Shown: positions 28,269-37,233 of the stretch, in pieces
Layout: each line of letters opens with the position of its first letter
Numbering within the stretch: the stretch's first letter is position 1
Assembly (NCBI GenBank): GCA_945913285.1
Contig: CAMEDD010000010.1
Span: 1 to 64,000, forward strand
Source of the DNA: Candidatus Sulfopaludibacter sp. SbA3
GTDB taxonomy: Bacteria > Pseudomonadota > Alphaproteobacteria > Caulobacterales > Hyphomonadaceae
DNA length: 64,000 nt
Direction of reading: 5' to 3'
Notes under the pieces: generated by a model
The model's input: the letters and a program-made list of their open reading frames with translations, nothing else
Database searches by the model: none
What the model was told of the DNA's origin: nothing
Program-made: the position numbers and the translations under genes

Positions 28269-29503
28269 TGTTCGACCACGACCCCACAGACCCGCACGAA
28301 GTCGGCCTGAACGCCGACCGCCTCGCCGCGATGCCCGGCTACTTCAAAACCAACTACATCGACACCGGCAAGCTGCCCTGCATGGGCCTGCTGGTCTCGC
28401 GCGCGGGGGAGATAGCCCACGAAAGCTACACCGGCACGACCGAGATGGGCGGCGAGGAACCGATCAGTGCCGAGACGATCTTCCGAATCTATTCGATGAC
28501 GAAGCCGATCACGACGCTCGCTATCATGATGCTGCTCGAGGATTGCAAGATCCGCCTCGATCATCCGGTCAGCCGCTACATCCCGGAATACAAGAACGCG
28601 ATGGTCTGGGATGGCGGAACGGCTGCGGCGCCGAAGCTTCGCGCGCCGGACCGCGAGATGACCGTGCTTGACCTCGTCACGCACACCTCCGGCCTCACCT
28701 ATGGCTTCCTGTTCCAGGATGAGACCGACGAGATTTATCGCATCAACAAGGTCGGGCATCCAAAGGACACGCTGCAGGACATGGCCCGCCAGATCGGCCA
28801 GCTGCCACTGGCGTTCTCTCCGGGTACGGAATGGCGCTACAGTCACTCCATCGACGTGCTCGGCGCCCTCGTCGAAATCATTTCCGGCCAGCCGCTTGAC
28901 GAATTCTTCCGTGAGCGCATCTTCGGCCCGCTGGGTATGGACGACACCGACTTCTGGGTCCCGCCCGAAAAGATCCACCGTCTGATGGCCTGCTACCAGA
29001 AAGACGCCAAGACCGGCGAGACGACGCTGGCGGATCCGGCCGGCGCCGCCTCGAAACTCTATTCGAAGCGCCCGAACCTGCTCAACGCCGGCGGCGGCCT
29101 CGCCTCCACCATGCGCGACTATCACCGCTTCGCCCTGATGCTGCTGCGCGGCGGCACGCTTGACGGTGTGCGTATCATCAGCCCGAAAACGTGGGAGTTC
29201 ATGCGCCAGAACCATTTGCCGAACGGTCAGACGATGCGCGGCATGGGCCGCTCGGCCTTCACCGAAGTCATGGCGGACGGCGTCGGCTTCGGTCTCGGCG
29301 GCTCGGTCGTCACAGACATCGTGCAGACCCACCAGCCTGGCAGCGATGGCACGTTCAGCTGGGGCGGCCTGGCCTCCACCTTCTTCTGGATCGATCCGGA
29401 AGAAGAACTGATCGCCATTCAGGCGACGCAGCTCATGCCATCCTCCACCTATCCGATGCGCATGCAGTTCCAGCAGCTTGTCTATTCGGCCATCGACTGG
29501 TGA
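28268..29503 (+). CDS. Beta-lactamase-fold serine hydrolase (class C/EstB-like)
   Basis: 411 residues. The nucleophile motif SMTK (Ser76, Lys79) and the Tyr motif WRYSHSIDVLG near residues 192-202 are in place; the third motif is SWGG near 363. These belong to the class C beta-lactamase/esterase group, many of which act as esterases. There is no signal peptide, so it is probably cytoplasmic. It is translationally coupled to the acyl-CoA dehydrogenase before it and overlaps the next gene by four bases, making one operon of four genes. Confidence 0.88.
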   Translation: MFDHDPTDPHEVGLNADRLAAMPGYFKTNYIDTGKLPCMGLLVSRAGEIAHESYTGTTEMGGEEPISAETIFRIYSMTKPITTLAIMMLLEDCKIRLDHPVSRYIPEYKNAMVWDGGTAAAPKLRAPDREMTVLDLVTHTSGLTYGFLFQDETDEIYRINKVGHPKDTLQDMARQIGQLPLAFSPGTEWRYSHSIDVLGALVEIISGQPLDEFFRERIFGPLGMDDTDFWVPPEKIHRLMACYQKDAKTGETTLADPAGAASKLYSKRPNLLNAGGGLASTMRDYHRFALMLLRGGTLDGVRIISPKTWEFMRQNHLPNGQTMRGMGRSAFTEVMADGVGFGLGGSVVTDIVQTHQPGSDGTFSWGGLASTFFWIDPEEELIAIQATQLMPSSTYPMRMQFQQLVYSAIDW

Positions 29504-29757
29504 GCGAGGCGCCCAATCCGGTCCGCGCCGCCATTCTTGCGCTGACGGCGGCCAAAGGTGCCGGCAAGACGGTCACACCGGAAGAGGCTGCCAAAGCCGT
29601 CAGCCCGGAAAATTTCGTGCGTGTGCTGAAGGATGTGCGGGCTGAAGCGGTCCGGCTGCATAAGGCCGGCGCCATCGCGATCTATCGCAAGGGTAAGCCG
29701 GTCGAGGATCCCGATACGTTCAAGGGCGTTTACCGGCTTGGATTGCCGGCAAGCTGA
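29500..29757 (+). CDS. DUF3253 protein
   Basis: 85 residues from a GTG that overlaps the stop of the hydrolase gene (GTGA). It reads like a small winged-helix protein: TPEEAAKAV, RVLKDVRAEAVRLHKAGAI and YRKGKPVEDPDTFKG fit DUF3253. Many relatives have CPSEVAR at the position of TPEEAAK. No function is known for the family. The frame continues open upstream inside the hydrolase gene, so the GTG is chosen by coupling. Confidence 0.7.
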   Translation: MSEAPNPVRAAILALTAAKGAGKTVTPEEAAKAVSPENFVRVLKDVRAEAVRLHKAGAIAIYRKGKPVEDPDTFKGVYRLGLPAS

Positions 29758-29759
29758 GC

Positions 29760-30134
29760 ATGGCCAAGCCGCCCGACCCCTTCCACGAATTCGTGGCAGA
29801 GCTCCTCGCGCCAATGGGCCCCGTCAGCGTACGGCGCATGTTCGGCGGCGCCGGCGTGTTCCGGGACGGCCTGATGTTCGCGCTGCTGGCGGACGAGACC
29901 ATCTTTCTCAAGACAGATGCGTCGCTCCGCAAAGACCTCGAGGCTGAAGGCGGCGCACCCTTCGTCTGGACCAAGCCCAGTACGGGTGAGGCGATTGACA
30001 TGGGCTATGTCAGCTTGCCGTCTTCCGCGATGGATGATCCGGACGAGGCCAGTCTATGGGCGAGCCGCGCGCTGGCCGTGGCTAAAGCCAAAGCGGCCGC
30101 CAAGCCCGCAACCAAAGCCAAAAGGAAGAAGTGA
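29760..30134 (+). CDS. TfoX N-terminal domain protein
   Basis: 124 residues starting two bases after the DUF3253 stop. The domain is visible in PMGPVSVRRMFGGAGVFRDGLMFALLADETIFLK (split near residues 18-52) and GYVSLPSSAMDDPDE. The tail is Ala/Lys-rich (AKAKAAAKPATKAKRKK). TfoX promotes competence in some gammaproteobacteria, but single-domain proteins like this are widespread and their role is unknown. It ends the operon begun by the acyl-CoA dehydrogenase. Confidence 0.8.
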   Translation: MAKPPDPFHEFVAELLAPMGPVSVRRMFGGAGVFRDGLMFALLADETIFLKTDASLRKDLEAEGGAPFVWTKPSTGEAIDMGYVSLPSSAMDDPDEASLWASRALAVAKAKAAAKPATKAKRKK

Positions 30135-30634
30135 TCAGGCCACTTCCGGACGCTTGACCGGGTGGCCGAGCGAGAAGGCAAACTCGCTTGAGCCGTGTGC
30201 GCGCGGGTGCTGCAAACGCAGCCAGCCATCCTCAGGCGTAAAGCGTAAAGCGTTCAGGTTTCGGTGCCCGCCACATCACGAAGCCAGGTCCGTCGCTGCG
30301 GTCGATTTCATTGGCGAGGCGTCGCATGCCAGGCGGGTGAGTACGGCCCGAATGGCTGAACGCCCTGAGGTCGTCCGCCGAACGCCAGACCGCGAGCGCG
30401 GAAATCTCGGGCGCCCGCCACTCGGGCGGGTAAGGAAAGGCATTTGTGAAATCGCGCCAACTGTCCATCCGGACAGCGAAGGCCGTGACCATGATGGATC
30501 GGGCCGCCGAACGCGTCGGTATCCTTGAAGATGCGCGGCAACAGCGCGACAAAAACCTGAACGAATTCATTGCTGGGGTCCAACTTGCCAATCGGTCGTG
30601 CGCAATTGAAATGCACAAGCCTGTAATCCATCAT
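30135..30634 (-). pseudogene. DUF3291-like gene broken by two frameshifts
   Basis: Read on the minus strand, the gene is spread over three frames. It starts in one frame (MMDYRLVHFNCARP...PRIFKDTDAFGG), goes on in the +1 frame (RDFTNAFPYPPEWRAPEIS, LAVWRSADDLRAF, GRTHPPGMRRLANEID, GPGFVMWRAPK), and ends in the next (EDGWLRLQH, GSSEFAFSLGHP) to TGA at 30135-30137. The shifts lie near 30470-30490 and near 30230-30236. Pieces follow each other in the order and spacing of an intact DUF3291 protein of about 165 residues. The family has no known function. Recent decay or sequencing errors could both explain it. Confidence 0.8.
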
Positions 30635-30728
30635 GTCGAACGCGGTTGATGATCCGCGTGAGGACCCTGGACCGAAATCCGTTTCGTAATCTTTAGGAGA
30701 AACGATATTTCGATCCCGCAGCCGGGGG

Positions 30729-31529
30729 TTACTTGCCTTTGAATTCGGCCGGGCGCTTCTGCAGGAAGGCCGTGACGCCTTCGCGGAAGTCCTCGGTGCG
30801 GCCGGCGTCGCGCTGGGCGACGCGCTCATTGTGCAAGGCCGTGCCGAAATCGTCATCGCAGGCATCCCAGATACACCGACGTGCCAGCGACAGGGCCACG
30901 GTCGGGCCGGTGGCCAACTTCACGGCCAGTTCCTTTGCCGTTTCCATCAGCTTGGCATCATCGACCACACGGTTCACCAGGCCCCATTGCAGGGCCGTCT
31001 CAGCGGGCAGTTTTTCGCCCAGTAGCGCCATTTCCATCGCGCGGACCCGGCCGATGGTCTTGACCAGGAGGTAGGTTGAACCGCCGTCCGGCACGAGGCC
31101 GATGCGGCGGAAGGCCTGCAGGAAGTAGGCGCTCTTGCCGGCGATCACGAGATCGCCCATCAGGCCGATCGCGCAGCCGACCCCGGCTGCCGCGCCGTTT
31201 ACGGCGGTGATGACCGGATGCGGATGCTCGCGGATCGCGGTGACCAGCGGATTGTAGAACGCGTCCAGCGCCCTGCCGGCATCGGGCTGTGATTCGGGGT
31301 GGGCGACCGACGGGCCGGAGCCCATGCCGCCAAGGTTCGCGCCGGAGCAGAAGCCGCGGCCTTTGCCGGTCAGAATCGTGCAGCGGGCTTCCTTTGCGGC
31401 AACTTCGAGGGCGTGCAGTAATTCGATGGCTGTATCGACGCCGCACGCGTTCAGCGTCTTGTCGTCGTCGAAAGCGATGATCGCGATGTCGCCGTCGCGC
31501 TCGTAGGAAATCTTCTCGTACTTGGCCAT
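30729..31529 (-). CDS. Enoyl-CoA hydratase/isomerase family protein
   Basis: 266 residues. Crotonase features are the first oxyanion segment TGKGRGFCSGANLGGMG near residues 59-75, the second at VNGAAAGVGCAIGLMGDLVIAG near 107-128, and the active-site loop FRRIGLVPDGGSTYLL near 140-155. The Gly in place of the usual catalytic Glu-rich positions leaves the exact reaction (hydratase or isomerase) open. The ATG at 31529 has GAGGGAGC upstream; a longer frame adds 26 unlikely residues. It is divergent from the aldehyde dehydrogenase gene. Confidence 0.9.
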   Translation of the reverse strand: MAKYEKISYERDGDIAIIAFDDDKTLNACGVDTAIELLHALEVAAKEARCTILTGKGRGFCSGANLGGMGSGPSVAHPESQPDAGRALDAFYNPLVTAIREHPHPVITAVNGAAAGVGCAIGLMGDLVIAGKSAYFLQAFRRIGLVPDGGSTYLLVKTIGRVRAMEMALLGEKLPAETALQWGLVNRVVDDAKLMETAKELAVKLATGPTVALSLARRCIWDACDDDFGTALHNERVAQRDAGRTEDFREGVTAFLQKRPAEFKGK

Positions 31530-31701
31530 CGCTAGCGCTCCCTCATCCGGTTTATGCCTTGAGTTACCGCGATTGATCCGTCCCGGGAACGCCTCACGCA
31601 GGGGCAAGGCTTTTGCGAAACCCTTGGCGCCTGCGGCGAACGCGCGCTACACTCGCCTGAGGCAGATCCGCCCCATCGGCGCACATTACGGGAGACTTCA
31701 G

Positions 31702-33138
31702 ATGGCCCTCGACGAAACACCAGGCACGGGAATGCGCGCGTTGCTCGACAAGCAGAAGGCCGCGCACCTTCGCGACGGCATCCCTTCCATCGCCAAGCGC
31801 ACCGAGTGGCTGGACAAGTCGATTGACCTGCTCGCCACCCACGGCAACGCGCTAAATGATGCGATGTGCGCGGACTTCGGCCATCGCTCCAAGGACCAGT
31901 CGAACCTCACCGATATCGCCGGGTCCATCGGCGCGTTGAAACACGCCAAGGCGCACCTCGCCAAATGGATGAAGGGCGAAAAGCGCAAGGTCGAGTTCCC
32001 GCTCGGCCTCCTCGGCTCGAAGGCCGAAATCCAGTACCAGCCGAAAGGCGTTATCGGCGTCATCAGTCCTTGGAATTTTCCGGTCAACCTGACCTTCACG
32101 CCGCTCGCTGGCGTGTTCGCGGCCGGCAACCGCACCATGATCAAGCCGTCGGAGTTTACCGAGGCAACGTCGGAACTCATGCGCGAGCTGATCGCTAAGT
32201 ATTACAGCCCCGAAGAATGCGTCGTGGTCACCGGCGGCCCGGATGTCGGCGCCGAGTTCACGAAACTGCCGTTCGATCATCTGCTCTTCACCGGCGCGAC
32301 CTCCGTGGCGAAACACGTCATGCGCGCCGCGGCCGACAATCTCGTACCGCTCACTCTTGAGCTCGGCGGCAAGAGCCCGGTCATCCTCGGCCGCTCGGCC
32401 GACATGCAGAAAGCCGCGAGCCGCATAATGGCAGGCAAGACTTTGAATGCCGGCCAGATCTGCCTTGCGCCGGACTATGCCTTTGTGCCGAAGGAAAAGA
32501 CGCAAGAGTTCGTCGGCGCCGCAACCCGCGCTGTCGAGACGATGTATCCGTCGGGCCTGAAGGACAATGACGACTACACCTCGGTCGTGAACCAGCGCCA
32601 CTATGACCGCATCATGGGGTATCTGGACGACGCGCGCGCCAAGGGCGGGCAGGTCATCGAGATCAATCCGAAAGGAGAGAACTTCGCCCAGCAGCCGCAT
32701 CACAAGATTGCGCCTCACATCATCGTCGATCCGACCGACGACATGAAAGTGATGCAGGACGAAATCTTCGGGCCAATCCTGCCGGTCAAGTCCTATGGCG
32801 ATACGAAAGATGCGCTGGCTTACATAAATGCGCATGACCGCCCGCTCGGTCTTTACTACTTTGGCGACGACGCCGCAGAGAAAGACCTTGTACTAAACAA
32901 CACGACCTCCGGCGGTGTTACCGTCAATGACGTGGTCTTCCACGTCGCGCAGGAAGACCTGCCGTTCGGCGGCGTCGGTCCTTCCGGCATGGGCAGCTAT
33001 CATGGCCGCGATGGCTTCCTGGAGTTCAGCCACAAGAAGGCAATCTATACCCAGACGAGCAATGAAATCCTCGCCATGATGCGCCCGCCCTATGGCGACA
33101 AGTATCGCGGCCAGGTGAAGGGGCGCTTGAAGAAGTAG
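31702..33138 (+). CDS. Coniferyl-aldehyde-dehydrogenase-type aldehyde dehydrogenase
   Basis: 478 residues. The family's core is whole: VISPWNFPVNLTFTPLAG near residues 117-134, LFTGATSVAKHV, catalytic Glu in LELGGKSPVIL near 218-228, catalytic Cys in NAGQICLAPDY near 250-260, and PFGGVGPSGMG near 421-431. The N-terminal part with DKQKAAHLRDGIPSI is typical of the CalB group, which oxidises coniferyl and long-chain aldehydes. GGGAGACTTCAG precedes the ATG at 31702. It converges on the helicase gene, with a two-way terminator between them. Confidence 0.9.
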   Translation: MALDETPGTGMRALLDKQKAAHLRDGIPSIAKRTEWLDKSIDLLATHGNALNDAMCADFGHRSKDQSNLTDIAGSIGALKHAKAHLAKWMKGEKRKVEFPLGLLGSKAEIQYQPKGVIGVISPWNFPVNLTFTPLAGVFAAGNRTMIKPSEFTEATSELMRELIAKYYSPEECVVVTGGPDVGAEFTKLPFDHLLFTGATSVAKHVMRAAADNLVPLTLELGGKSPVILGRSADMQKAASRIMAGKTLNAGQICLAPDYAFVPKEKTQEFVGAATRAVETMYPSGLKDNDDYTSVVNQRHYDRIMGYLDDARAKGGQVIEINPKGENFAQQPHHKIAPHIIVDPTDDMKVMQDEIFGPILPVKSYGDTKDALAYINAHDRPLGLYYFGDDAAEKDLVLNNTTSGGVTVNDVVFHVAQEDLPFGGVGPSGMGSYHGRDGFLEFSHKKAIYTQTSNEILAMMRPPYGDKYRGQVKGRLKK

Positions 33139-33250
33139 TCCGTACACGCTCGGAATGCCGGCTCATCCCAGCGCAGGCGGGCATCACCCGGTTGAGGGCG
33201 GCTGTATCCAATTTTCGTCCCCTTCCCCGGGGGGCAATCCGCTGAAAGAG

Positions 33251-33286
33251 CAAAGCCCACCCTGACCGGCGTCAGGATGGGCTTTG
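33251..33286. terminator. Bidirectional terminator between convergent genes
   Basis: A 16-base inverted repeat (33251-33266 with 33271-33286, one mismatch, four-base loop) has AAAG on one side and CTTTG on the other. It lies between the convergent aldehyde dehydrogenase and helicase genes, so it can stop both. Confidence 0.75.
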
Positions 33287-33311
33287 CCTGAGTTCGGCGT
33301 TATCTGTGAAA

Positions 33312-34958
33312 TCAGCGCTTCCTGAGGAAGGACGGAATGTCCGAGCCGAAGCCTTTGACCTTGTCAGGGGCCGGCTCAAGGATCAGGTCATCGTCCTTGC
33401 GCTTGAAGTCGCGGCTTGGCCGCTCGCGCTTGTCGCTGGTGCGATCCGTGCGTTCCGTCCGCTCCATGCGCGGCGTTTCAGGGCGTTCGGCGCGGGGCTG
33501 TTCGCTCCGTTCACGGCGTTTCTCGCCACGCGGTGGGCGGGGGCCACGCTCGCGCCGGGGCGCGTCGTCGCGCTTGACCGCCTCGTCACGCGAAACAGTC
33601 AATTCAGACGGACCTTCTGGCGCCGGGTGGATGTCCGCCACGACCGCTTCAGCTGCAGCTGGCTTGTCGCTTCCGCTTTCGCGGCGGCGCGGGCCGCGGT
33701 CGCGCCCTTCGCCGCGCTCGTTGCGTCCGCGAGGACCGCGTTCACGATCCCGGTCACGTCCGCCCCGGCCGCCTGGCCGGTCGCGTTTTTCTTCCGGCGG
33801 AAGGTTTGCCAGTTCCTCGAGCAAGCCGTCTGGAAGGAAATCCTTCACGTCCTGCTTGATCATCTTGAGCACGAAGCCCCACGACTTTTCGTCCCCCGGC
33901 GAGACCAGCGTGAAGCTCTCACCCGAGCGGCCCGCCCGGCCGGTGCGGCCGATGCGGTGGATGTAGTCTTCATCCTTGGGCGGAGGGCCGAAGTTAAACA
34001 CATGGCCAACATCCGGAATGTCGAGGCCGCGGGCCGCCACATCAGAGGCGACCAGCAGTTTCAGCGATCCGTTGCGGAAGCGCTGCAGCGTATCCGAGCG
34101 AACCGATTGGGGCAGGTCGCCGTGGATCGGCGCGGCGTCATGGCCATGCTTGGTCAGCGAGGCAGCCACCACATCGACTTCGACCTTGCGGTTGCAGAAC
34201 ACGATACCGTTCTTCACATCGCAGGCTTCGATGACGCGGCGAAGCGCCGTCCGGCGCGCCTTGCCATCATTCGTAGGCAGATGAACCACGTGTTGCGTGA
34301 TCGTCTGCGCCGCGTCGGTCGGGCGCGTTACTTCAATCTTCTTCGGATCTTTCTGGAAGGTCTTCGCAAGGCGCTGGATATCCGTAGGGAACGTCGCCGA
34401 AAAAAGCAGCGTCTGGCGGCTTGCCGGCAGTTTGGAACAGATCTTCTCGATGTCCGGAATGAAGCCCATGTCGAGCATCCTGTCGGCTTCGTCGATGATC
34501 AGCGTCTCGACGCCCATCAGCAACATCTTGCCGCGGTCGAACTGGTCCATCAGGCGGCCGGGCGTTGCGATCAGCACGTCCACGCCGCGCTGCAGCAGCG
34601 CTTCCTGGTCCTTGAAGCTCACGCCGCCGATCAGCAGCGCCATGGTCAGTTTCAGGTACTTGCCGTATTTCTCGAAATTCTCGGCGACCTGCGCGGCGAG
34701 CTCGCGCGTCGGGCAGAGGATCAGGCAGCGCGGCATGCGTGCCCGTGCCCGGCCGGTGGAGAGGCGCTGAATCATCGGCAGCACGAAGGCGGCCGTCTTG
34801 CCGGTGCCGGTCTGGGCAATGCCGGTTACGTCGCCGCCCATCAGGATGTGCGGAATAGCTTCGCGCTGGATGGGAGTGGGAACGGTATAGCCGGATTCAA
34901 GCACGGCTTTCAGGATGTTTTCGGCGAGGCCGAAGTCCGCGAATGTGGTCTCAGTCAA
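33312..34958 (-). CDS. DEAD-box RNA helicase, RhlE-like
   Basis: 548 residues from a TTG at 34958, preceded by GGAG nine bases upstream; this gives the normal start MTETTFADFGL with the Q-motif (PTPIQREAIPHIL) soon after. An ATG 20 codons earlier has no usable binding site. Motif I AQTGTGKT, DEAD motif IDEADRMLDMGF, SAT (FSATFP) and motif VI HRIGRTGRAGR are complete. The last 180 residues are a disordered Arg/Gly/Glu-rich tail ending SFLRKR, as in RhlE proteins that act on structured RNA, ribosome assembly or the degradosome. The gene is alone in its transcription unit. Confidence 0.92.
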   Translation of the reverse strand: MTETTFADFGLAENILKAVLESGYTVPTPIQREAIPHILMGGDVTGIAQTGTGKTAAFVLPMIQRLSTGRARARMPRCLILCPTRELAAQVAENFEKYGKYLKLTMALLIGGVSFKDQEALLQRGVDVLIATPGRLMDQFDRGKMLLMGVETLIIDEADRMLDMGFIPDIEKICSKLPASRQTLLFSATFPTDIQRLAKTFQKDPKKIEVTRPTDAAQTITQHVVHLPTNDGKARRTALRRVIEACDVKNGIVFCNRKVEVDVVAASLTKHGHDAAPIHGDLPQSVRSDTLQRFRNGSLKLLVASDVAARGLDIPDVGHVFNFGPPPKDEDYIHRIGRTGRAGRSGESFTLVSPGDEKSWGFVLKMIKQDVKDFLPDGLLEELANLPPEEKRDRPGGRGGRDRDRERGPRGRNERGEGRDRGPRRRESGSDKPAAAEAVVADIHPAPEGPSELTVSRDEAVKRDDAPRRERGPRPPRGEKRRERSEQPRAERPETPRMERTERTDRTSDKRERPSRDFKRKDDDLILEPAPDKVKGFGSDIPSFLRKR

Positions 34959-35154
34959 GGGTAGTATCTCCGGGATGTCTGGTTGATTGGCCTGGACGCC
35001 CGTATTGGCGGCTCTCATCCTGCGGTTTCAGGTCCCCATGACCGAAAAGTCCGCAGCCGGGCGAATCCCATGCCCGGTTATCTTGATGCGGTGCACATAG
35101 GGCAAAAATGCCCGCTGGGATAGGCCGCTTGTGGAAATGTTTTAACCGGGACAG

Positions 35155-35859
35155 TTAAGGTTGCAGCGTCCGGTAGTTCAGGATGTCCTGGTGCAGCTCG
35201 TCGCGGACGCGTTTTGCTCGCCCCCGGCCGGATGCCTGGCCTTCGAACACAGCCGCGCTTGAACTCCGGGTACCTTCCGGTTTGCGTTCCAGGGTCAGGC
35301 ACAGTTTGCCCTTCATCGTCGTCAAGCCTGAGGGAAATTCGGCCTGCACAACGCAACCATCCGCGCCTTCCTGGGGCGCCGCCCGTGTCTGGTTGCGGCT
35401 TGCCAGAGAACACAGGACCGCCGCCAGCGTCTGGCCAAACGAGGTGGCATACCCGTTGCGGGTCTCCTTTCCGGTCTTGATGCCCATCCTGGCATACATC
35501 GGCGAGGCGGTTTCGGTGATCAGCTTCAAGGGCACGCCGCCCGGGCTGGACGCGTCCAGCAGGGGCTGGGCCGGTTTCATGAATTCGTCAGCCAACATGC
35601 CGGGCTTCTTCGCCTTGGCAGGTCCGGCAACCAGCGCTTTCACCTAGGGATGCGCCAGCACCGTCCTGTAGTTGGCGCTCTCCCGCCAATCTTCGCCGGT
35701 CCATGGCTCGGCAGGTGCAGCAGGCGCGGTCCAGGGCGGCGCAGCGGCCACCGCGAACCGCGCGTCGGGCGCACTTTCGCCGCGCTCCCGCCGGGCGCCG
35801 CATCCGGCGCAGAACACACGTTCCGGCAGTGCCGGTCGTCCGCATTGCGGACGGAACAT
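35155..35859 (-). pseudogene. Zinc-ribbon protein gene cut by an in-frame amber stop
   Basis: From 35859 the minus strand encodes an N-terminal zinc-ribbon-like part (RPQCG ... FCAGCGARRE), an Ala/Pro linker and DWRESANYRTVLAHP, then TAG at 35644-35646. The same frame goes straight on for 162 codons (starting VKALVAGPAKAKKPG) to the end at 35155. The uninterrupted frame either side of the stop suggests one ancestral gene of about 234 codons. The first cysteine of the expected CxxC pair is Arg (RPQCG), another sign of decay. The C-terminal part could still be made from the GTG at 35643. I do not recognise its family. Confidence 0.6.
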
Positions 35860-35906
35860 GTTGAAGGTCTCCCCTCTTCTGGCCGGAGCGATATCCCGTT
35901 TTTGGA

Positions 35907-36515
35907 TCAGGCCCCGGCGTCGGCCAGATTCTGGTTCGCGAAGTCCCAGTTCACCAGGCTCGACAGAAACGTGTCGATATAGTCCGGACGGCGGTTTTGG
36001 TAGTCGATATAGTAGGCATGTTCCCACACATCCATGGTCAACAGAGGCGTCGTGCCGGCTTCGGTCAGCGGGGTTTCGGCGTTCGGCGTCTTGGTGATCG
36101 CCAGCTTGCCGCCCTTGTAGATCAGCCAGGCCCAGCCGGAGCCGAACTGCGTGGCGCCCGCCGCCTTGAACTCCTTGACGAAGTTATCGTAGCCGCCGAG
36201 GTCGCGCTCGATCAGCTCGGCCACCTTGCCATGCGGCTTGCCGCCGCCGCCGGGCTTCATCGAGTGCCAATAGAACGTGTGGTTCCAGACCTGCGCGGAG
36301 TTGTTGAAGATGCCGGCCTTCGACTTGTCGCCGTCCGAAGCCTTGATGACCGTTTCCAGCGCAGCGCTTTCATGCGGGGTGCCGGCCAGCAGGCCATTGA
36401 GGTTCGTCACATAGGCCTGATGGTGCTTGCCATAGTGGACGTTCAGCGTCTCTTCCGAAATGTGCGGGGCAAGGGCGGTGCGGGCATAGGGCAGCTCGGG
36501 TAGGGTAAAGGCCAT
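35907..36515 (-). CDS. sodB: Superoxide dismutase, iron type
   Basis: 202 residues from the ATG at 36515 (GAGGACGTTTCCCC upstream), giving the standard start MAFTLPELPYA. Metal ligands are in NVHYGKHHQAY, WNHTFYWHSM and DVWEHAYYIDYQNRR. The Gln in NNSAQVWNH marks the iron type rather than manganese. It removes superoxide in the cytoplasm. The gene is divergent from an NDUFAF6-like gene; the gap is under 70 bases. Confidence 0.96.
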   Translation of the reverse strand: MAFTLPELPYARTALAPHISEETLNVHYGKHHQAYVTNLNGLLAGTPHESAALETVIKASDGDKSKAGIFNNSAQVWNHTFYWHSMKPGGGGKPHGKVAELIERDLGGYDNFVKEFKAAGATQFGSGWAWLIYKGGKLAITKTPNAETPLTEAGTTPLLTMDVWEHAYYIDYQNRRPDYIDTFLSSLVNWDFANQNLADAGA

Positions 36516-36582
36516 GGGGAAACGTCCTCTTGTGCGATATTGATGTCTTTCACTTTGCAGCGGTTTCGCACATATGGGGGCT

Positions 36583-37233
36583 ATGTCAAACGAGACCAGA
36601 CCCCTGACGAAAACGCCTTGGGACGAGATCGACAAGCGGGTCCGCCGTGTCGATGAGGACCGCTGGATTTCCAGCCGCTTTGCACCGGCCCAGCAGCGCC
36701 GCGCGCTTACCGCCCTCTACGCGTTCAACTATGAACTCGTACGGGTCCAGGAGGCGGTCAGCGAACAGCCGCTCGGCCTGATCCGTTTCCAGTGGTGGCG
36801 CGAAGCCATCAATGAGATCGACGAGGGCCGCCCCGCGCGCGGCCATGATGTCTGCCTCGCGATTGGCGAAGAAGTCGCCGCTGGCCGGCTCAAGACCGGC
36901 GCGCTTCAGAAACTCGTCGATGGCTACCAGACTGCCTTCGTGGACCAGGACCGCACCAAAGAGCCGGAAGGCTGGGTCGCTCTCACCGCTGCCAATATTC
37001 TCATTCCCGTGCATAACTGGGCTGAGGAAATCCGCGGCGTCTCCGCCGCCTATGCCGCCGCGCGCCGCAAGTCCGGCCACGCTTTTGGCCCGCACGTCTC
37101 CCCGGCGCCAAAACCCTTGCGCCCCGCCGTCGCCCATTTCCGGCTTCGCAAGCTCTACTGCGAGGGCAAGGTCCCGAACGCCCTGTCGAAACGCTTCTCG
37201 ATCATGAAGGCGATGAACACCGGCGAGGTGTAG
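36583..37233 (+). CDS. Squalene/phytoene synthase-fold protein, NDUFAF6-like
   Basis: 216 residues from the ATG at 36583 (an ATG at 36574 is also possible). ALYAFNYELVRVQEAV near residues 43-58 and GLIRFQWWREAINEI near 65-79 are the conserved blocks. The Asp-rich DxxxD substrate motifs of true squalene or phytoene synthases are absent, and the protein is about 60 residues short. This pattern is that of NDUFAF6 (C8orf38), a mitochondrial complex I assembly factor, and its alphaproteobacterial relatives. A role in respiratory complex assembly is therefore more likely than terpenoid synthesis. The second half is less conserved and ends KRFSIMKAMNTGEV. Confidence 0.75.
   Translation: MSNETRPLTKTPWDEIDKRVRRVDEDRWISSRFAPAQQRRALTALYAFNYELVRVQEAVSEQPLGLIRFQWWREAINEIDEGRPARGHDVCLAIGEEVAAGRLKTGALQKLVDGYQTAFVDQDRTKEPEGWVALTAANILIPVHNWAEEIRGVSAAYAAARRKSGHAFGPHVSPAPKPLRPAVAHFRLRKLYCEGKVPNALSKRFSIMKAMNTGEV

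Noticed and set aside
33306-34964. A 552-codon open frame on the plus strand over the helicase gene
   Set aside because: The minus strand carries a full DEAD-box helicase; the plus frame is its shadow.
35140-35156. TTAA-N9-TTAA upstream of the helicase gene, as a possible CtrA site
   Set aside because: The spacing is nine, not seven bases.
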